This document shows, piece after piece, positions 11,301 through 20,342 of a DNA stretch of 64,000 nucleotides. The stretch spans positions 8,979,582 to 9,043,581 of the forward strand of contig NC_063054.1 of assembly GCF_018812025.1 (NCBI RefSeq), given 5' to 3'. Positions within the stretch are counted from its first letter, which is position 1. Each line of letters starts with the position of its first letter. A program made the translations under genes and the position numbers. The notes beneath the pieces were generated by a model. The model searched no databases. It was not told where the DNA came from and was given only the letters and a program-made list of their open reading frames with translations. This DNA comes from Megalobrama amblycephala (taxonomy: Eukaryota > Chordata > Actinopteri > Cypriniformes > Xenocyprididae).

Positions 11301-14120
11301 CAGACACATTTGCAGCAGTAAGGTTTACAACAGTGGTGAGTGGTTTCATCTTGAGTAAGGAGGGAAGGATGGCACTCACCAGAGGTCTTGGAGGGCGAGT
11401 TGGGCATGCAGAGAGCACATGCCCAGGAGAAGCACAGTAAAGGCACAAATTCAGGGTCAGCCGATGTTGTCGTTCAGTGGGGGAGAGCCGAGAATTCTTT
11501 ATTTGCATGGGTTCGCTGGCTGGTTCTGGGGAGCTGACGGGTTCGGACCGACGGAGGAGATGGTGAGGAAGTGGCTGGCCCTGGTGCTCTTCGAGACACG
11601 ACTGCATACGAGTGCCTACACGGATGGTGAGTTGAATGAAGCGTTCGAGGCCGATGTTGTCCTCGTATGCAGCGAGATGCAATCGCAACTTCGGTTCCAA
11701 CCCCTGGCGGAAAGAAGTAATGAGGGCTTGTTCATTCCATCCGCTGCTGGAAGCCAGAGTACGGAACTGCAATGCATAATCACTCACAGATTTAGATCCT
11801 TGTCTCAAATTATAGAGTTTCTCACCGACTGATGAATCCGAGAGGGGCTTTCCAAAGACTTCGCGGAAATGAGAGACGAAGGCAGGATATGATTTCACCA
11901 CTGAGCTTTTCTGAATCCAGAGTGCGTCTGCCCAACGGAGAGCTTTTCCTTGTAGCTGTGAGATTATGAAGGCGATCTTAGCGGTGTCAGTGGGGTAAAG
12001 TTGCGATTGCATCTCCAGGATCAGCTCACATTGCAGGAGGAATCCGCTGCAATCCTCCGCCGATCCTGAGTAGGGCGCCGGCCTGGCCATGGGACTGGCG
12101 TGCATGGTTGGAGTGTGAAGCGAAGAAGTGAACGAGGAAGCGGCGACAGGTGCTGGTGACGGTGACGGTGGTTGTGGTGGAGTGAGTGCTCGGCGCAGCG
12201 CGCTCACGAGCTCCTGGAAAGGGTCTGGTTGGCTCATGCTGATATCCTGTCGTTCTTTTGCTGGTCCGGTCTTCTGTTACAATACAGACGGCACGGAGGC
12301 AGAAGTAAAAGCAAGTAAGGTTGTTTATTGAATAACAGCAATGAGCAGGTGAGTAAATGGTAGATAGAGAGTTCGATGTGATGATAGGGAAATGATACTG
12401 TCCTTTGTTGCTTGTAGATGGAGTTTGTGGTAGATGATATTGAAGATGGCAGACGGGGAACACTCACACACACGGAGAGAGGCACACAGAAGGAAGACTG
12501 GAGACACTGGAGAAACTGGAAACGCTGATAGCAGGTAAGTAGCAGGTTGGAGTCCTTGAGGTAAGTATACATGAGTCTGTATAACGTACGAGACCGGACA
12601 AAGACTGTGTGTGTGAGTGTGGCAGATATAGTGCTGGTGATTGCGGGGATAATGACGTGCAGGTGGCGGTGATTAGAACTCCGGTGATTGAGTGCGCGGG
12701 TATTGCAGGGAGGTGGAGCCTGACGTGTCTGTGACACCTAGGTGTATATGACTTGCTTCTTTCTGATAAGTATCCTGACACATTCAAGCTTTATAATGGA
12801 AGTAAACTGGAGTATGAACTCAAGTATGAAGCTCAAGAAAGTGCACCAATCCATCATAAACATACTCCACACGGCTCCGGGGGGTTAATAAAGGCCTTCT
12901 GAAGCAAAGCGATGCATTTGTGTAAGAAAAAAATCCATATTTAACAAGTCATAGAGTAAAATATCTAGCTTCAGACAGACGTAACTGACACTTTTTTCAT
13001 AAGTTGAATATGGAAGGTGGTCTGGCGGAAGCTTCAGAAGGCTTTTATTATCCCCCCCGGAGCCGTGTGGAGAACGTTTATGATGGATGGATGCACTTTC
13101 TTGAGCTTCATACTCATTGGTCTGATTCACTTCCATTATAAAGCTTGAATGCGTCAGGATATTTATTAATATAACTATAATTAATATCCAATTGTGTTCA
13201 TCAGAAAGAAGAGAGTCACATACACCTAGGATGGCTTGAGGGTGAGTAAGTCTTGGAGTAATTTTCATTTCAAAGTGAACTAATCTTTTAAGCAAATTAT
13301 TTTGACAATAAGACAATGGCTTTTTTCTTGTTTTGTTCTTGTCTTGGTCCTTTTGGACTGGTTCTGAAAGTTACAGTATGATGACATAGTACTTAAAAAT
13401 ATTTTTCAGGATATTCTTATTTTTTCTGTTCTTATTATTCTCTCTGAACATGTCAGAACATTAAGTATAGTGTTTTTGTACGTAACAAACTGTGATATAC
13501 TTACTAGGGCTGTGTAAACTGCCTCCAATGAGTGCAATGTTGAAGGACATTAGAGCAAAAGAGGAAGCAATGGCTCAAAGGTTCTCCACACTTCATCTCA
13601 CATGACTTTATAACACAGCATTTACACAATTTCTACAGTTATGTAGAAATGTAATTTTAGTATATCTTGATGACTCTTAATCACACTGTCATGCAGGTAT
13701 GTGGCCGCCCAGAGACACACCATCCAGGTGGACTACATCCCCTACATGGATGAGTTGGCTAAACAAGTGGGTGTCCGTCCTTCTATCCTGAAGCTGCTCC
13801 TGACAGACCCTAGACTGGCTCTGAACATCATCTTTGGGCCCTGCACCCCGTACCAGTTTCGCTTACACGGACCGGGCCAATGGGAAGGTGCGCGTCAGGC
13901 CATCCTGACTCAGTGGGATCGAGTCACCGAGCCTCTGAAAACACGCTGTGCACCGGAGCCGCAGTGCTCCTCTTATTCACTCATATTCTCAGTGTCAGTT
14001 GCAGCGCTGCTGTCTGCTCTGTATTACAGCAGGGCCAGTCTGCACACGCTCATAGCAGACCCTTCATCACTCCTGGACAAGATCAGGGCTCTTCTACCAT
14101 TGCCAGTGAACACACAGTGA
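434..14120 (+). CDS. fmo5: FMO copy A, flavin-containing monooxygenase (fmo5-like), complete
   Basis: Coding exons are 434-565, 7759-7947, 8044-8209, 8409-8551, 8663-8862, 8977-9332, 13508-13580 and 13697-14120. They sum to 1683 nt, 560 residues plus stop, with GT-AG junctions and no internal stop. The first coding exon begins at 422 after an acceptor, so only 12 nt of 5'UTR precede the ATG, which has A at -3 and G at +4. Visible motifs are the FAD Rossmann GGGASG (residues 9-14), the FMO signature [11 protein letters not shown] (167-177), the NADPH motif GIGNSG (192-197) and FATGY (328-332). The hydrophobic C-terminus is typical of the ER anchor. Exon sizes match vertebrate FMO genes. FMOs use FAD, NADPH and O2 to oxygenate nucleophilic N/S substrates; FMO5 types favour Baeyer-Villiger reactions. 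Introns 1 and 6 are swollen by DIRS and gypsy/MITE insertions. The non-coding first exon should lie left of the window. The symbol is a best guess within the FMO family. Confidence 0.9.
609..2145. mobile_element. Non-autonomous hAT-like element nested in the DIRS terminal repeat
   Basis: The sequence is bounded by an 8-bp direct repeat CTTTATCA at 601-608 and 2146-2153, the duplication length of hAT transposons. Its ends are imperfect inverted repeats: TAGGGCTGT at the left against TAGGGGTGT read from the right. Subterminal GGCGATAC stretches occur at both ends. No transposase frame is visible. A LINE 3' fragment occupies the middle, at about 1264-1865. A (TAAA)n tract lies at 2033-2058. The family resembles abundant fish hAT MITEs. 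Confidence 0.75.
1264..1865 (+). mobile_element. Non-LTR retrotransposon (LINE) 3' fragment
   Basis: The frame around 1391-1684 encodes the C-terminal end of a LINE ORF2: [13 protein letters not shown], then RSTRSS, then [17 protein letters not shown]. This is the conserved post-RT tail of fish LINEs. The piece ends in a short GTAAA-type repeat tail near 1860. No RT catalytic motif is present, so it is a strongly 5'-truncated copy or a relic. The exact 5' boundary is uncertain. Confidence 0.6.
2154..2298. repeat. DIRS left inverted terminal repeat (inner part)
   Basis: This block begins GCGCTATGGGAATGTC and is the reverse complement of 7405-7549 with roughly 10% mismatch by eye. A short outer part of the same repeat (about 571-608) is separated from it by the nested hAT element. 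Confidence 0.85.
2488..2720 (+). pseudogene. DIRS ORF1 (gag-like) remnant with (CT)n expansion
   Basis: A frame starting at ATG 2488 has the spaced Cys/His pattern seen near the start of fish DIRS ORF1 proteins ([15 protein letters not shown]), then reaches a stop near 2600. A (CT)n microsatellite at about 2627-2662 follows, within what should be ORF1. Only this short piece is recognisable, and assignment rests on position and the Cys/His pattern. Confidence 0.4.
2931..2973. repeat. (AT)n microsatellite
   Basis: About 21 AT units. It sits in the degraded 5' part of the DIRS element. The short open frames around it are dinucleotide artefacts. Confidence 0.9.
3442..5063 (+). pseudogene. DIRS reverse transcriptase and RNase H, decayed
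   Basis: Two overlapping frames (3442-3912 and 4020-5063, with a frame break between) give the RT. They include [26 protein letters not shown], then the catalytic [10 protein letters not shown] motif (DD at about 4079), then [11 protein letters not shown]. RNase H follows, with [17 protein letters not shown], then [16 protein letters not shown], and [13 protein letters not shown] at its end. This order and wording are characteristic of fish DIRS1 elements rather than LTR elements. The frame change near 3860-4020 and lost segments mean no full polymerase can be made. Confidence 0.85.
5577..6450. other. Non-DIRS AT-rich insert between RNase H and recombinase
   Basis: DIRS-like coding similarity stops near 5577 and resumes near 6450 with the region leading into the recombinase. 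The ~870 bp between has no coding signal and different base composition (AT-rich, many A/T runs). I could not find clear terminal inverted repeats or a target duplication, so whether it is one insertion or several is unknown. Confidence 0.4.
6643..7339 (+). pseudogene. DIRS tyrosine recombinase, decayed
   Basis: Successive frames encode the YR domain: [21 protein letters not shown], then [22 protein letters not shown], then [13 protein letters not shown] (stop at about 7013). The catalytic box follows as [19 protein letters not shown], with [15 protein letters not shown] containing the probable nucleophilic Tyr. The H-x-x-R and Tyr boxes are kept. The place where the first catalytic Arg normally sits (after TSLK in relatives, recalled from the family) reads SQKKNWG here, and the frame shifts nearby. 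The recombinase is inactive. Confidence 0.8.
7405..7549. repeat. DIRS right inverted terminal repeat (inner part)
   Basis: Reverse complement of 2154-2298. The repeat-like sequence extends outward to about 7604 with an end longer than the left one. Unequal ends are known in DIRS elements. Confidence 0.85.
7605..7720 (-). repeat. Antisense LINE RT snippet shared by intron 1 of all FMO copies
   Basis: Read on the minus strand this encodes [14 protein letters not shown], the conserved VPQGS-LGPLLF motif of LINE reverse transcriptase. The same ~110 bp occurs in intron 1 of copy B (24225-24330) and copy C (29773-29880), close to the donor site. It therefore entered the ancestral gene before the tandem duplications. 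Confidence 0.65.
8310..8365. repeat. (AT)n microsatellite in FMO-A intron 3
   Basis: About 28 AT units, 44 bp upstream of exon 4. Copy B has no such tract at the same place. Confidence 0.9.
9575..10036 (-). repeat. Gypsy A 3' LTR
   Basis: Begins TGTTAC and ends GTGACA on the plus strand (TG..CA on the element strand). Near-identical to 12275-12736. It contains the last part of the element's ORF. Confidence 0.9.
9973..12237 (-). pseudogene. Gypsy A gag-protease-RT fused to chromodomain tail
   Basis: A single 754-codon open frame starts at complement 12237. Gag includes a capsid-type region and a zinc knuckle ([14 protein letters not shown]). The protease active site is [13 protein letters not shown] carries [19 protein letters not shown] and the catalytic [10 protein letters not shown]. 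After the RT fingers/palm region the frame passes directly to [16 protein letters not shown], the end of the integrase chromodomain. The RT thumb, RNase H and integrase are deleted in frame. The product could be made but could not integrate by itself. Confidence 0.85.
12275..12736 (-). repeat. Gypsy A 5' LTR
   Basis: Near-identical to 9575-10036. On the element strand it lies immediately upstream of the gag start at complement 12237. Confidence 0.9.
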
Positions 14121-15696
14121 TCATGAAATATATATCAGAAAATTAACATACTTTATTTGAGATCTAATATCATAAGAAGTGTGCTTCAATTAGGGCAAAT
14201 TGTAGTCAACATCATGAAAATGTTATAATTGACACATTACTTATATAAAATACTTGATACTGAATCACAAAGTGCCTTAAGATTTGAAACAGTTTGTGTA
14301 TAATGAACATTTAAGTTCATTGTAAAATAACTGATTTTATGTGCAGTTGTGTATGTAATTATGTTGCACTATCAAACTGGGTTAAAATTTCAAGTATTAA
14401 TGGTGCATCACTCTCACTAGACTAGACCGCTTGATAGAGAAAGTAAAGGAACTTTCTGAAAAATGTCCAAGTGGCAGTAAATAAATAATAAATAGAAGAG
14501 GCCCCAAGACTGAACCTTGGGGAACACCAGCGGTAACATGCGATAGCTCAGATCTAACATTTTTGAGTTGAACTGTGTGCGTACTTCTGAAGACATGATT
14601 ATGACCTTGTTGCATTCAAGTACTTTGTAGAGAAGGAACAGGAATCATGGAATTGGATTTTTATCAGGAATTTCTATTTATTGGGAAAATCGTATTTAAG
14701 CCAAAATGATATTTTGCGCTTCATTCATTGACAGCCATAGAAACATTCACTGTGCTATTTAGCTAGTCAGCTTGCTGATGTTTTTCATTCAAATACATGC
14801 TATTTTCAATGTGTATAAAACATACAATACTCTTCAAATGATTATTCATATGTGTAAATATGCACTACTTTAATGACAAGACAATGTGATGTAGCTGTTT
14901 TGGAAAATAATAATAATGAATACCAGTCACAGCAGCAATCGTTCTCCCCTCTGCCATGTTTAAAGTTTGTGGCCCGCCCAACTCGGGAACTTCAGTATCA
15001 AAATTAGCTCAGAGTTTCCCAGTGGTAAATATGACTTGAGAGGGTGTTCATGTCCAATTTTTAGCTAGAAAACGCAGATATATTTACAATAATTCCGATA
15101 GCATGTGAAGGCAGCATTACAAACTTAACAAGATAAGACAGACCTGGGGGAGACAATCAAGTGGAACACAACATGAAGAACTACAAAGATGGCAGACAGA
15201 ACAGGAAACATGAAGTATAACAAATGTCAGGGACAAACACAGAACATAATTACCAGAGAAAAAAAATCACATTCATCCTCATAGTAGAAGAGATATACCT
15301 CTTTTTGGCTTTAATGGTTTATGTTATTAAATGTAATAATTCTGGAGATGTCTAAAAAGCCAATCACAGGGTAATATAACAAAGTACAGTTACATAAATA
15401 CACTAAATAATGTACACTGTTCAAAAGTTTGGGGTCAGTAAGATTTTTTTGTTTTGTTTTTTGAAGGAAGAAAGAAATGAAAAATTGATTTGTGTTGTTA
15501 AAAAATTCTATTATAAATTAATGCTGTTATACTTTGTATTCATCAAAGGATCCTGAAACAAATGTATAATGTTTAAAATTTAAGCAGCACGACTATTTTC
15601 ACCATTGATAATAATAAATGTTACTTGAGCAGCAAATCAGCATATTAGAATGATTTCTGAAGGATCATGTAACATAGAAGAGTAAAGATAAATGGA

Positions 15697-15699
<3 letters not shown>
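14121..15699. other. FMO-A 3' flank with repeat fragments
   Basis: No gene is seen. The first ~250 bp match the 3' flanks of copies B and C. An antisense LINE RT snippet lies at about 14480-14600, coding [14 protein letters not shown] on the minus strand. From about 15412 to 15668 lies an inverted copy of a common fish MITE, recognised by CAAAAGTTTGGGGTCAGTAA at its edge and by CAGCAAATCAGCATATTAGA farther in. The remainder is AT-rich with no recognisable feature. Confidence 0.55.

Positions 15700-15775
<76 letters not shown>
15700..15775. repeat. (AT)n microsatellite
   Basis: About 38 AT units directly abutting the 5' end of the LINE copy that follows. Confidence 0.9.
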
Positions 15776-15779
<4 letters not shown>

Positions 15780-17881
15780 AGGTCGCGACCTTGGCTTAAC
15801 AAGGATACTCCAGATGCCTCCAGACAGGAATGGAGAAAAGCTGAAAGAAAGTGGAAGAAAGATAAGCTCCAAGTATCATATGAAATTATGAAACATTGCA
15901 TGGTGAGCTACCAGCACTCTAAGGCTGCTAGGGAAAAATATTTTTCTGATCTGATAGCAAAGCATGCTCACAGTCCAAAGACTCTGTTTAGTACAATACA
16001 TAATGTACTAAATCCAAATTCAATTTCATTTCCTGATGCTACACCTACAATTTGTGATTCATTTTTGAAATTTTTTGTTGATAAAATTAATAATATTCGT
16101 TCTAGTATCCCCAAGTTTGATTTGAATGCACCTGTTAATGACCCATGTTTGGCTTGCTTAACTGAGTTTGAGCCCATTTCTTCTACTTTTCTTGTTGAGC
16201 TTTTCAACAAAATGAAGCTTTCTTCTTGCTCTTTGGATGTGGTGCCTCCACGTCTTTTTAGGGAAGTGTTATGTGTACTTGAACCTTTTGTTTTAACCAT
16301 TATAAATAGCAGCCTATCTCAAGGTACTGTTCCATCAATTCTGAAACACGCAGTAGTGAATCCACTCTGCAAAAAGGCCAGTTCAGATCCTTATATTTTA
16401 GATAACTATCGTCCAATTTCAAAACTGCCATTTTTATCAAAAGTAATGGAAAAGGTTGTTTTCCATCAATTGACGGAATTTTTAAGTGAGAATAATTTGT
16501 TGGACAAATTTCAGTCTGGTTTCAGACAACATTACAGTACAGAGTCAGCTTTGCTGAAGGTGTTGAATGATCTTTTGCTGGTTGTGGATTCGGGTAACTG
16601 TGCAATTTTGTTCCTTCTGGACCTCAGTGCTGCATTTGATACAATTGATCATGCTATCTTGCTTGAGCGGTTGAGTAATTGTGTAGGAATTCAAGGTACC
16701 GCATTGAATTGGTTTAAATCGTATCTTTCTGATAGAACATTTTCTGTGGAGATTGGGAATTTTTCTTCCTCTTCTGTACCATTAACTTGTGGTGTACCTC
16801 AGGGGTCTATTTTGGGCCCGCTGTTGTTTTCGCTGTATTTGCTCCCTTTAGGCTCGATTTTTCGAAAGCACAATATTCCATATCACTTTTATGCGGATGA
16901 TACACAGGTGTATCTCCCTTTAAAAAATGGGGATAATTATGACATAAAGTCTTTGTTGAACTGTCTTGAGGAGGTAAGAGGCTGGCTGGCAGCTAATTTT
17001 TTAACATTGAATGACTCTAAAACCGAAATTGTAGTTTTTGGATCACCAGCTTCTAATATACAGATTAAAAAACAACTGGGTCCTTTAAGTGAGAATTCTC
17101 ATGCTTATACCAAAAATCTGGGAGTGATTTTTGATGACGGCCTTAAATTTGACAAACAAATTAACTCAGTGGTGAGGAGTAGCTTTTATCATTTGAGATA
17201 TATTGCGAAATTAAAAGCATTTTTAACAGTAAAAGATTTGGAGACAGTGATTCATGCCTTTATTTCATCGAGGCTGGATTATTGTAACTCGCTGTACCTT
17301 GGGGTGGCTAAGTCTTCCTTATCCCGCCTACAAATGGTACAAAACGCTGCCGCCAGGCTTCTTACTGGTACCCGAAAGAGGGAACATATTTCACCTGTTC
17401 TTGCTTCGCTTCACTGGTTGCCGGTCGAATACCGTGTCAAGTTCAAGGTATTGCTGTATGTGTTTAAGGGGTTAAATGGTCAAGCTCCTCAATACATTAC
17501 AGACCTTCTTCACCGGAAATGTTCTAGATCTTTAAGGTCCTCGAACAAGTTGATGCTCACTGTGCCACGATCTAGACTGAAATTAAAAGGTGATCGTGCC
17601 TTTTCTGTTGCTGCTCCGCGTCTGTGGAATGATTTGCCGGAACACCTAAGGTTGTCTTCCACTATTGATAGTTTTAAATCTTCACTAAAGACTTATTTAT
17701 TCTCTTTGGCTTTTGGTTAAATGTAATTTTATGATGGGTTTTTTATGATGGGTTACGATGTGTTTGTGTCTGTGGTTGTATTTATGTATTTTATATTGTC
17801 TGAACTGATTGTACAGCACTTTGGTCAGCAGTGGCTGTTTGAAACGTGCTCTATAAATAAAAGTGCCTTGCCTTGCCTTGC
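15776..17881 (+). mobile_element. 5'-truncated LINE (CR1/L2/Rex-type)
   Basis: The element consists of the 3' part of ORF2, a short 3'UTR and a tail of TTGCC pentamers (about 17862-17881). Pentamer or similar short 3' repeats without poly(A) are typical of CR1/L2-like LINEs. The endonuclease domain is absent, so the copy is 5'-truncated right beside the (AT)n tract. The long open frame suggests it is young. Confidence 0.8.
15888..17720 (+). CDS. LINE reverse transcriptase (ORF2 C-terminal part)
   Basis: This is an open frame of 610 codons plus stop. Upstream codons back to about 15790 stay in frame with typical LINE sequence, so the ATG is only the first Met of a truncated ORF2. RT motifs are [46 protein letters not shown] (catalytic Asp), [20 protein letters not shown] and [12 protein letters not shown] (catalytic DD, about 16893). 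The post-RT tail has [28 protein letters not shown] and [13 protein letters not shown]. No AP endonuclease is present, so the copy cannot retrotranspose alone. The enzyme would prime reverse transcription at a nicked target. Confidence 0.8.
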   Translation: MKHCMVSYQHSKAAREKYFSDLIAKHAHSPKTLFSTIHNVLNPNSISFPDATPTICDSFLKFFVDKINNIRSSIPKFDLNAPVNDPCLACLTEFEPISSTFLVELFNKMKLSSCSLDVVPPRLFREVLCVLEPFVLTIINSSLSQGTVPSILKHAVVNPLCKKASSDPYILDNYRPISKLPFLSKVMEKVVFHQLTEFLSENNLLDKFQSGFRQHYSTESALLKVLNDLLLVVDSGNCAILFLLDLSAAFDTIDHAILLERLSNCVGIQGTALNWFKSYLSDRTFSVEIGNFSSSSVPLTCGVPQGSILGPLLFSLYLLPLGSIFRKHNIPYHFYADDTQVYLPLKNGDNYDIKSLLNCLEEVRGWLAANFLTLNDSKTEIVVFGSPASNIQIKKQLGPLSENSHAYTKNLGVIFDDGLKFDKQINSVVRSSFYHLRYIAKLKAFLTVKDLETVIHAFISSRLDYCNSLYLGVAKSSLSRLQMVQNAAARLLTGTRKREHISPVLASLHWLPVEYRVKFKVLLYVFKGLNGQAPQYITDLLHRKCSRSLRSSNKLMLTVPRSRLKLKGDRAFSVAAPRLWNDLPEHLRLSSTIDSFKSSLKTYLFSLAFG

Positions 17882-18186
17882 CTATATATATATACATTTT
17901 ACAGTATTTTTGATCTTGGTGAGCTTTTAAAAACATCTTACCAACCCCATACTTTTGAATGGTATATGTAAATGTACGAGACAGTTTCTAGATTCCTGAT
18001 AAAACAATCTTTAAACTCTGTGAAAAAGGTCATGTCACAGTGTGGCTGTAATAAAGCGCATGATGGAGTAAACGACAAAAAAAAAAAAAAAAAACCTTTA
18101 ATTTTAAAACTTGATAATACTCAGGGGAAAACCAAAACTCAATGACAATAAAACAGAACAAGCATGTTACAGGTCATAGTCATTAC

Positions 18187-18400
18187 ATTTAAAGGGTTAG
18201 TTTACCCAAAAATGAAATTTCCGTCATTAATTACTCACCCTCATGTCATTCCACACCTGTAAGACCTTCATTCATCTTCGGAACACAAATTAAGATATTT
18301 TTGATGAAATCCGATGACTCAGTGAGGCCTGCAATAACAGCCAGACAATTTACACTTTTTTTTTTTTACCAATTCATCTGTATATAAAACTTAAAAAAAA
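18187..18400. repeat. Partial TTAA-type MITE
   Basis: The sequence starts TTAAAGGGTTAGTTTACCC and contains TTACTCACCCTCATGTCATT and ATCTTCGGAACACAAATTAA. These are the left arm of a common fish MITE family. No matching right arm is visible, so it is a solo or broken end. Confidence 0.55.
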
Positions 18401-18961
18401 AATTATTAAAGCGTGGTAAACACATTTCCAAGACAGTTTTAATGTGACTTTCTTATATGATTAAATAATAATTTATATATGATTATGGTTTGAAATCTTT
18501 TTGCATTTATTAATTCTCCTTCTGTTCTTCAAGGACTAAACCATCTTCCTCCAGCTGATAAAATGAATAAAATAATTGAGAAGAACATAAAAGCAAATTT
18601 AAAGAGGTAATTATTTATTTACCTTGATGGTAATTCCAAACAGTTTGACAGTTAATCAATACCCATTTTGAACTCTGCTATCTCTCTACAGTTACCTCTG
18701 TCCTAAGTTGGCTGCTCTTCAAGTGGACTATATCCCTTACCTAAACACAATAGCAAAGGAAGTGGGTGTCTGTCCCAACATTGCCTGGCTCCTCCTGAGG
18801 GACCCTGCTGTGGGACTGAGGGTTTTCTTCGGCCCCTGTACTCCCTACCAATTTTGGCTAAGCGGACCAGGGCACTGGAGAGGTGCCCGTCAGGCTATTC
18901 TTACCCAATGGGAGCGTGTGGCCAAACCCATGAAGACACGGCCCATTCCTGAACCTTCATC

Positions 18962-19422
18962 TGTCACAGACACGTCAGGTTCCACCTCACTCCCTTACCC
19001 ATGCACTCAATCACCAGCATACTAATCACCGCCACCTGAAGATCATCAGCACCATCATCACCACCACTATAAAGCCACCACACTCACACACACTCACTGT
19101 CCGGTCTCGTTTGCACTACAGCACATGTATGCTTACCTTAAGGACTCCCAACGACATACTTACCTGCTCCAGCGATCTCCTTCATCTCCTTCGTCTCCTG
19201 TTCTCCTCGTGTGCCTACCTGCCTGTGTGTGTGAGTGTCTCCACCGTCTCCCTCCAGTGCATCTCTCATCCAGCATCTGCAAGTTTGAAAAGGACAGTAT
19301 TACATTCCATTCATCTCTCAAGAACCACATATCTGCTTGCTATCACCCAGTGCTCTGCTTATTGTGAAATAAAACTCACCTGGTTTGCTTTTACCTCTGT
19401 CTCCGTGTCTCTGTACGTAACA
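18962..19422 (+). repeat. Gypsy B 5' LTR
   Basis: Starts TGTCACAGACACGTC and ends GTACGTAACA. It has an AATAAA signal near 19368. Confidence 0.9.
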
Positions 19423-19450
19423 GAAGACCGGACCACAACAACTTCACAGC

Positions 19451-20326
19451 ATGAGCACCAACGATCCATTTCAGGAGCTCGTGGACGCGCTGCGCCGAGC
19501 ACTCACACCACAGCCATCCTCACCGTCACCCATCAACGCGGCTGCTTCCGCACCCACCATCACCGCTTCTTCCCCAACATTCACCGCCAGTCCCATGGCC
19601 AAACCGGCGCCCTACAGTGGATCGGCGGAGGAATGCAGCGGATTCCTTCTCCAATGCGAACTGGTCCTGGAGATGCAGCCGCACCTCTACACTACCGACA
19701 CAGCGAAAATAGCGTTTATCATTTCGCAACTGCAAGGTAAGGCCCTGCAATGGGCAGACTCCCTGTGGACACAGAAGGGCCCTGTTGTCAAGTCATACTC
19801 GGCGTTCGTCTCTCACTTCCGTGAGGTCTTCGGGAAACCTCTGGCGGACTCTTCGACTGGTGAGAAACTCTATAATCTGAAGCAAAGAAATCATTCTGTT
19901 AACGATTATGCCTTGCAGTTCCGAACACTAGCTGCCACCAGCGGATGGAATGAACAAGCCCTCATCACTACTTTCCGTCAGGGGTTGGAACCCAATGTGC
20001 GGCTGCATCTCGCTGCATACGAGGACTCGATGGGACTAGAGCGCTTCATCCAACTCGCCATCCGCGTGGGTTCTCGTATGCAGTCGTGTCTCTCAGAGCA
20101 CCAGGGCCAGTCATCTACCACCACCGACGAGGGGAAGGTCTCCGCTATTCAGTCCTGGCCCATTCCATCAACAATCAAAGAACTCCAACGCTTCCTAGGT
20201 TTCTCCAACTTCTACCGCCGATTTATCAAGAATTACAGTACCATCGTCAGTCCACTCACCAACCTACTCCGTCATCAGCCCAAGTCTCTGTCCTGGTCCC
20301 AACAAGGCCGTCAAGCTTGCCCTTGA
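19451..20326 (+). pseudogene. Gypsy B gag fused to RT connection region
   Basis: The frame starts [18 protein letters not shown], parallel to element A's [18 protein letters not shown], and follows gag through [20 protein letters not shown]. It then jumps to [16 protein letters not shown] and [18 protein letters not shown], the RT thumb/connection of gypsy elements. The zinc knuckle, protease and catalytic RT are deleted. The frame ends soon after in QQGRQACP, where a second deletion into RNase H breaks the frame. Confidence 0.85.
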
Positions 20327-20342
20327 GGAGTGGAGGCATTGG

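Larger units (their letters stand above)
9575..12736 (-). mobile_element. Ty3/gypsy retrotransposon A (antisense), internally deleted
   Basis: Two 462-bp LTRs (9575-10036 and 12275-12736) differ at only about two positions by eye, so insertion is recent. The 5-bp direct repeat CCTAG flanks them (9570-9574 and 12737-12741). Read on the minus strand, the body holds gag, protease and most of RT, then jumps in frame to the end of the chromodomain region. RNase H and integrase are missing. It sits inside the TTAA MITE and runs antisense to the FMO gene. Confidence 0.9.
9509..13291. mobile_element. TTAA-flanked MITE in FMO-A intron 6, split by a gypsy element
   Basis: TTAA lies at 9509-9512 and 13288-13291. 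The arms are long inverted repeats: AAAGGATCAGTTCACTTTAA at the left, and the complementary AAAGTGAACTAATCTTTTAA at the right. A second inner pair surrounds GGCTCCGGGGGG (near 12874) and CCCCCCCGGAGCC (near 13053). Removing the gypsy element and its 5-bp duplication leaves a MITE of about 0.6 kb with no ORF. Copy B has an uninterrupted TTAATTAAGCAAA at the same point of intron 6. TTAA duplication is the hallmark of piggyBac-type transposition. Confidence 0.8.

Noticed and set aside
18708..19025. FMO-LTR fusion protein
   Set aside because: The frame simply reads from remnant exon 8 into the gypsy LTR. Without exons 1-6 no functional product is expected.
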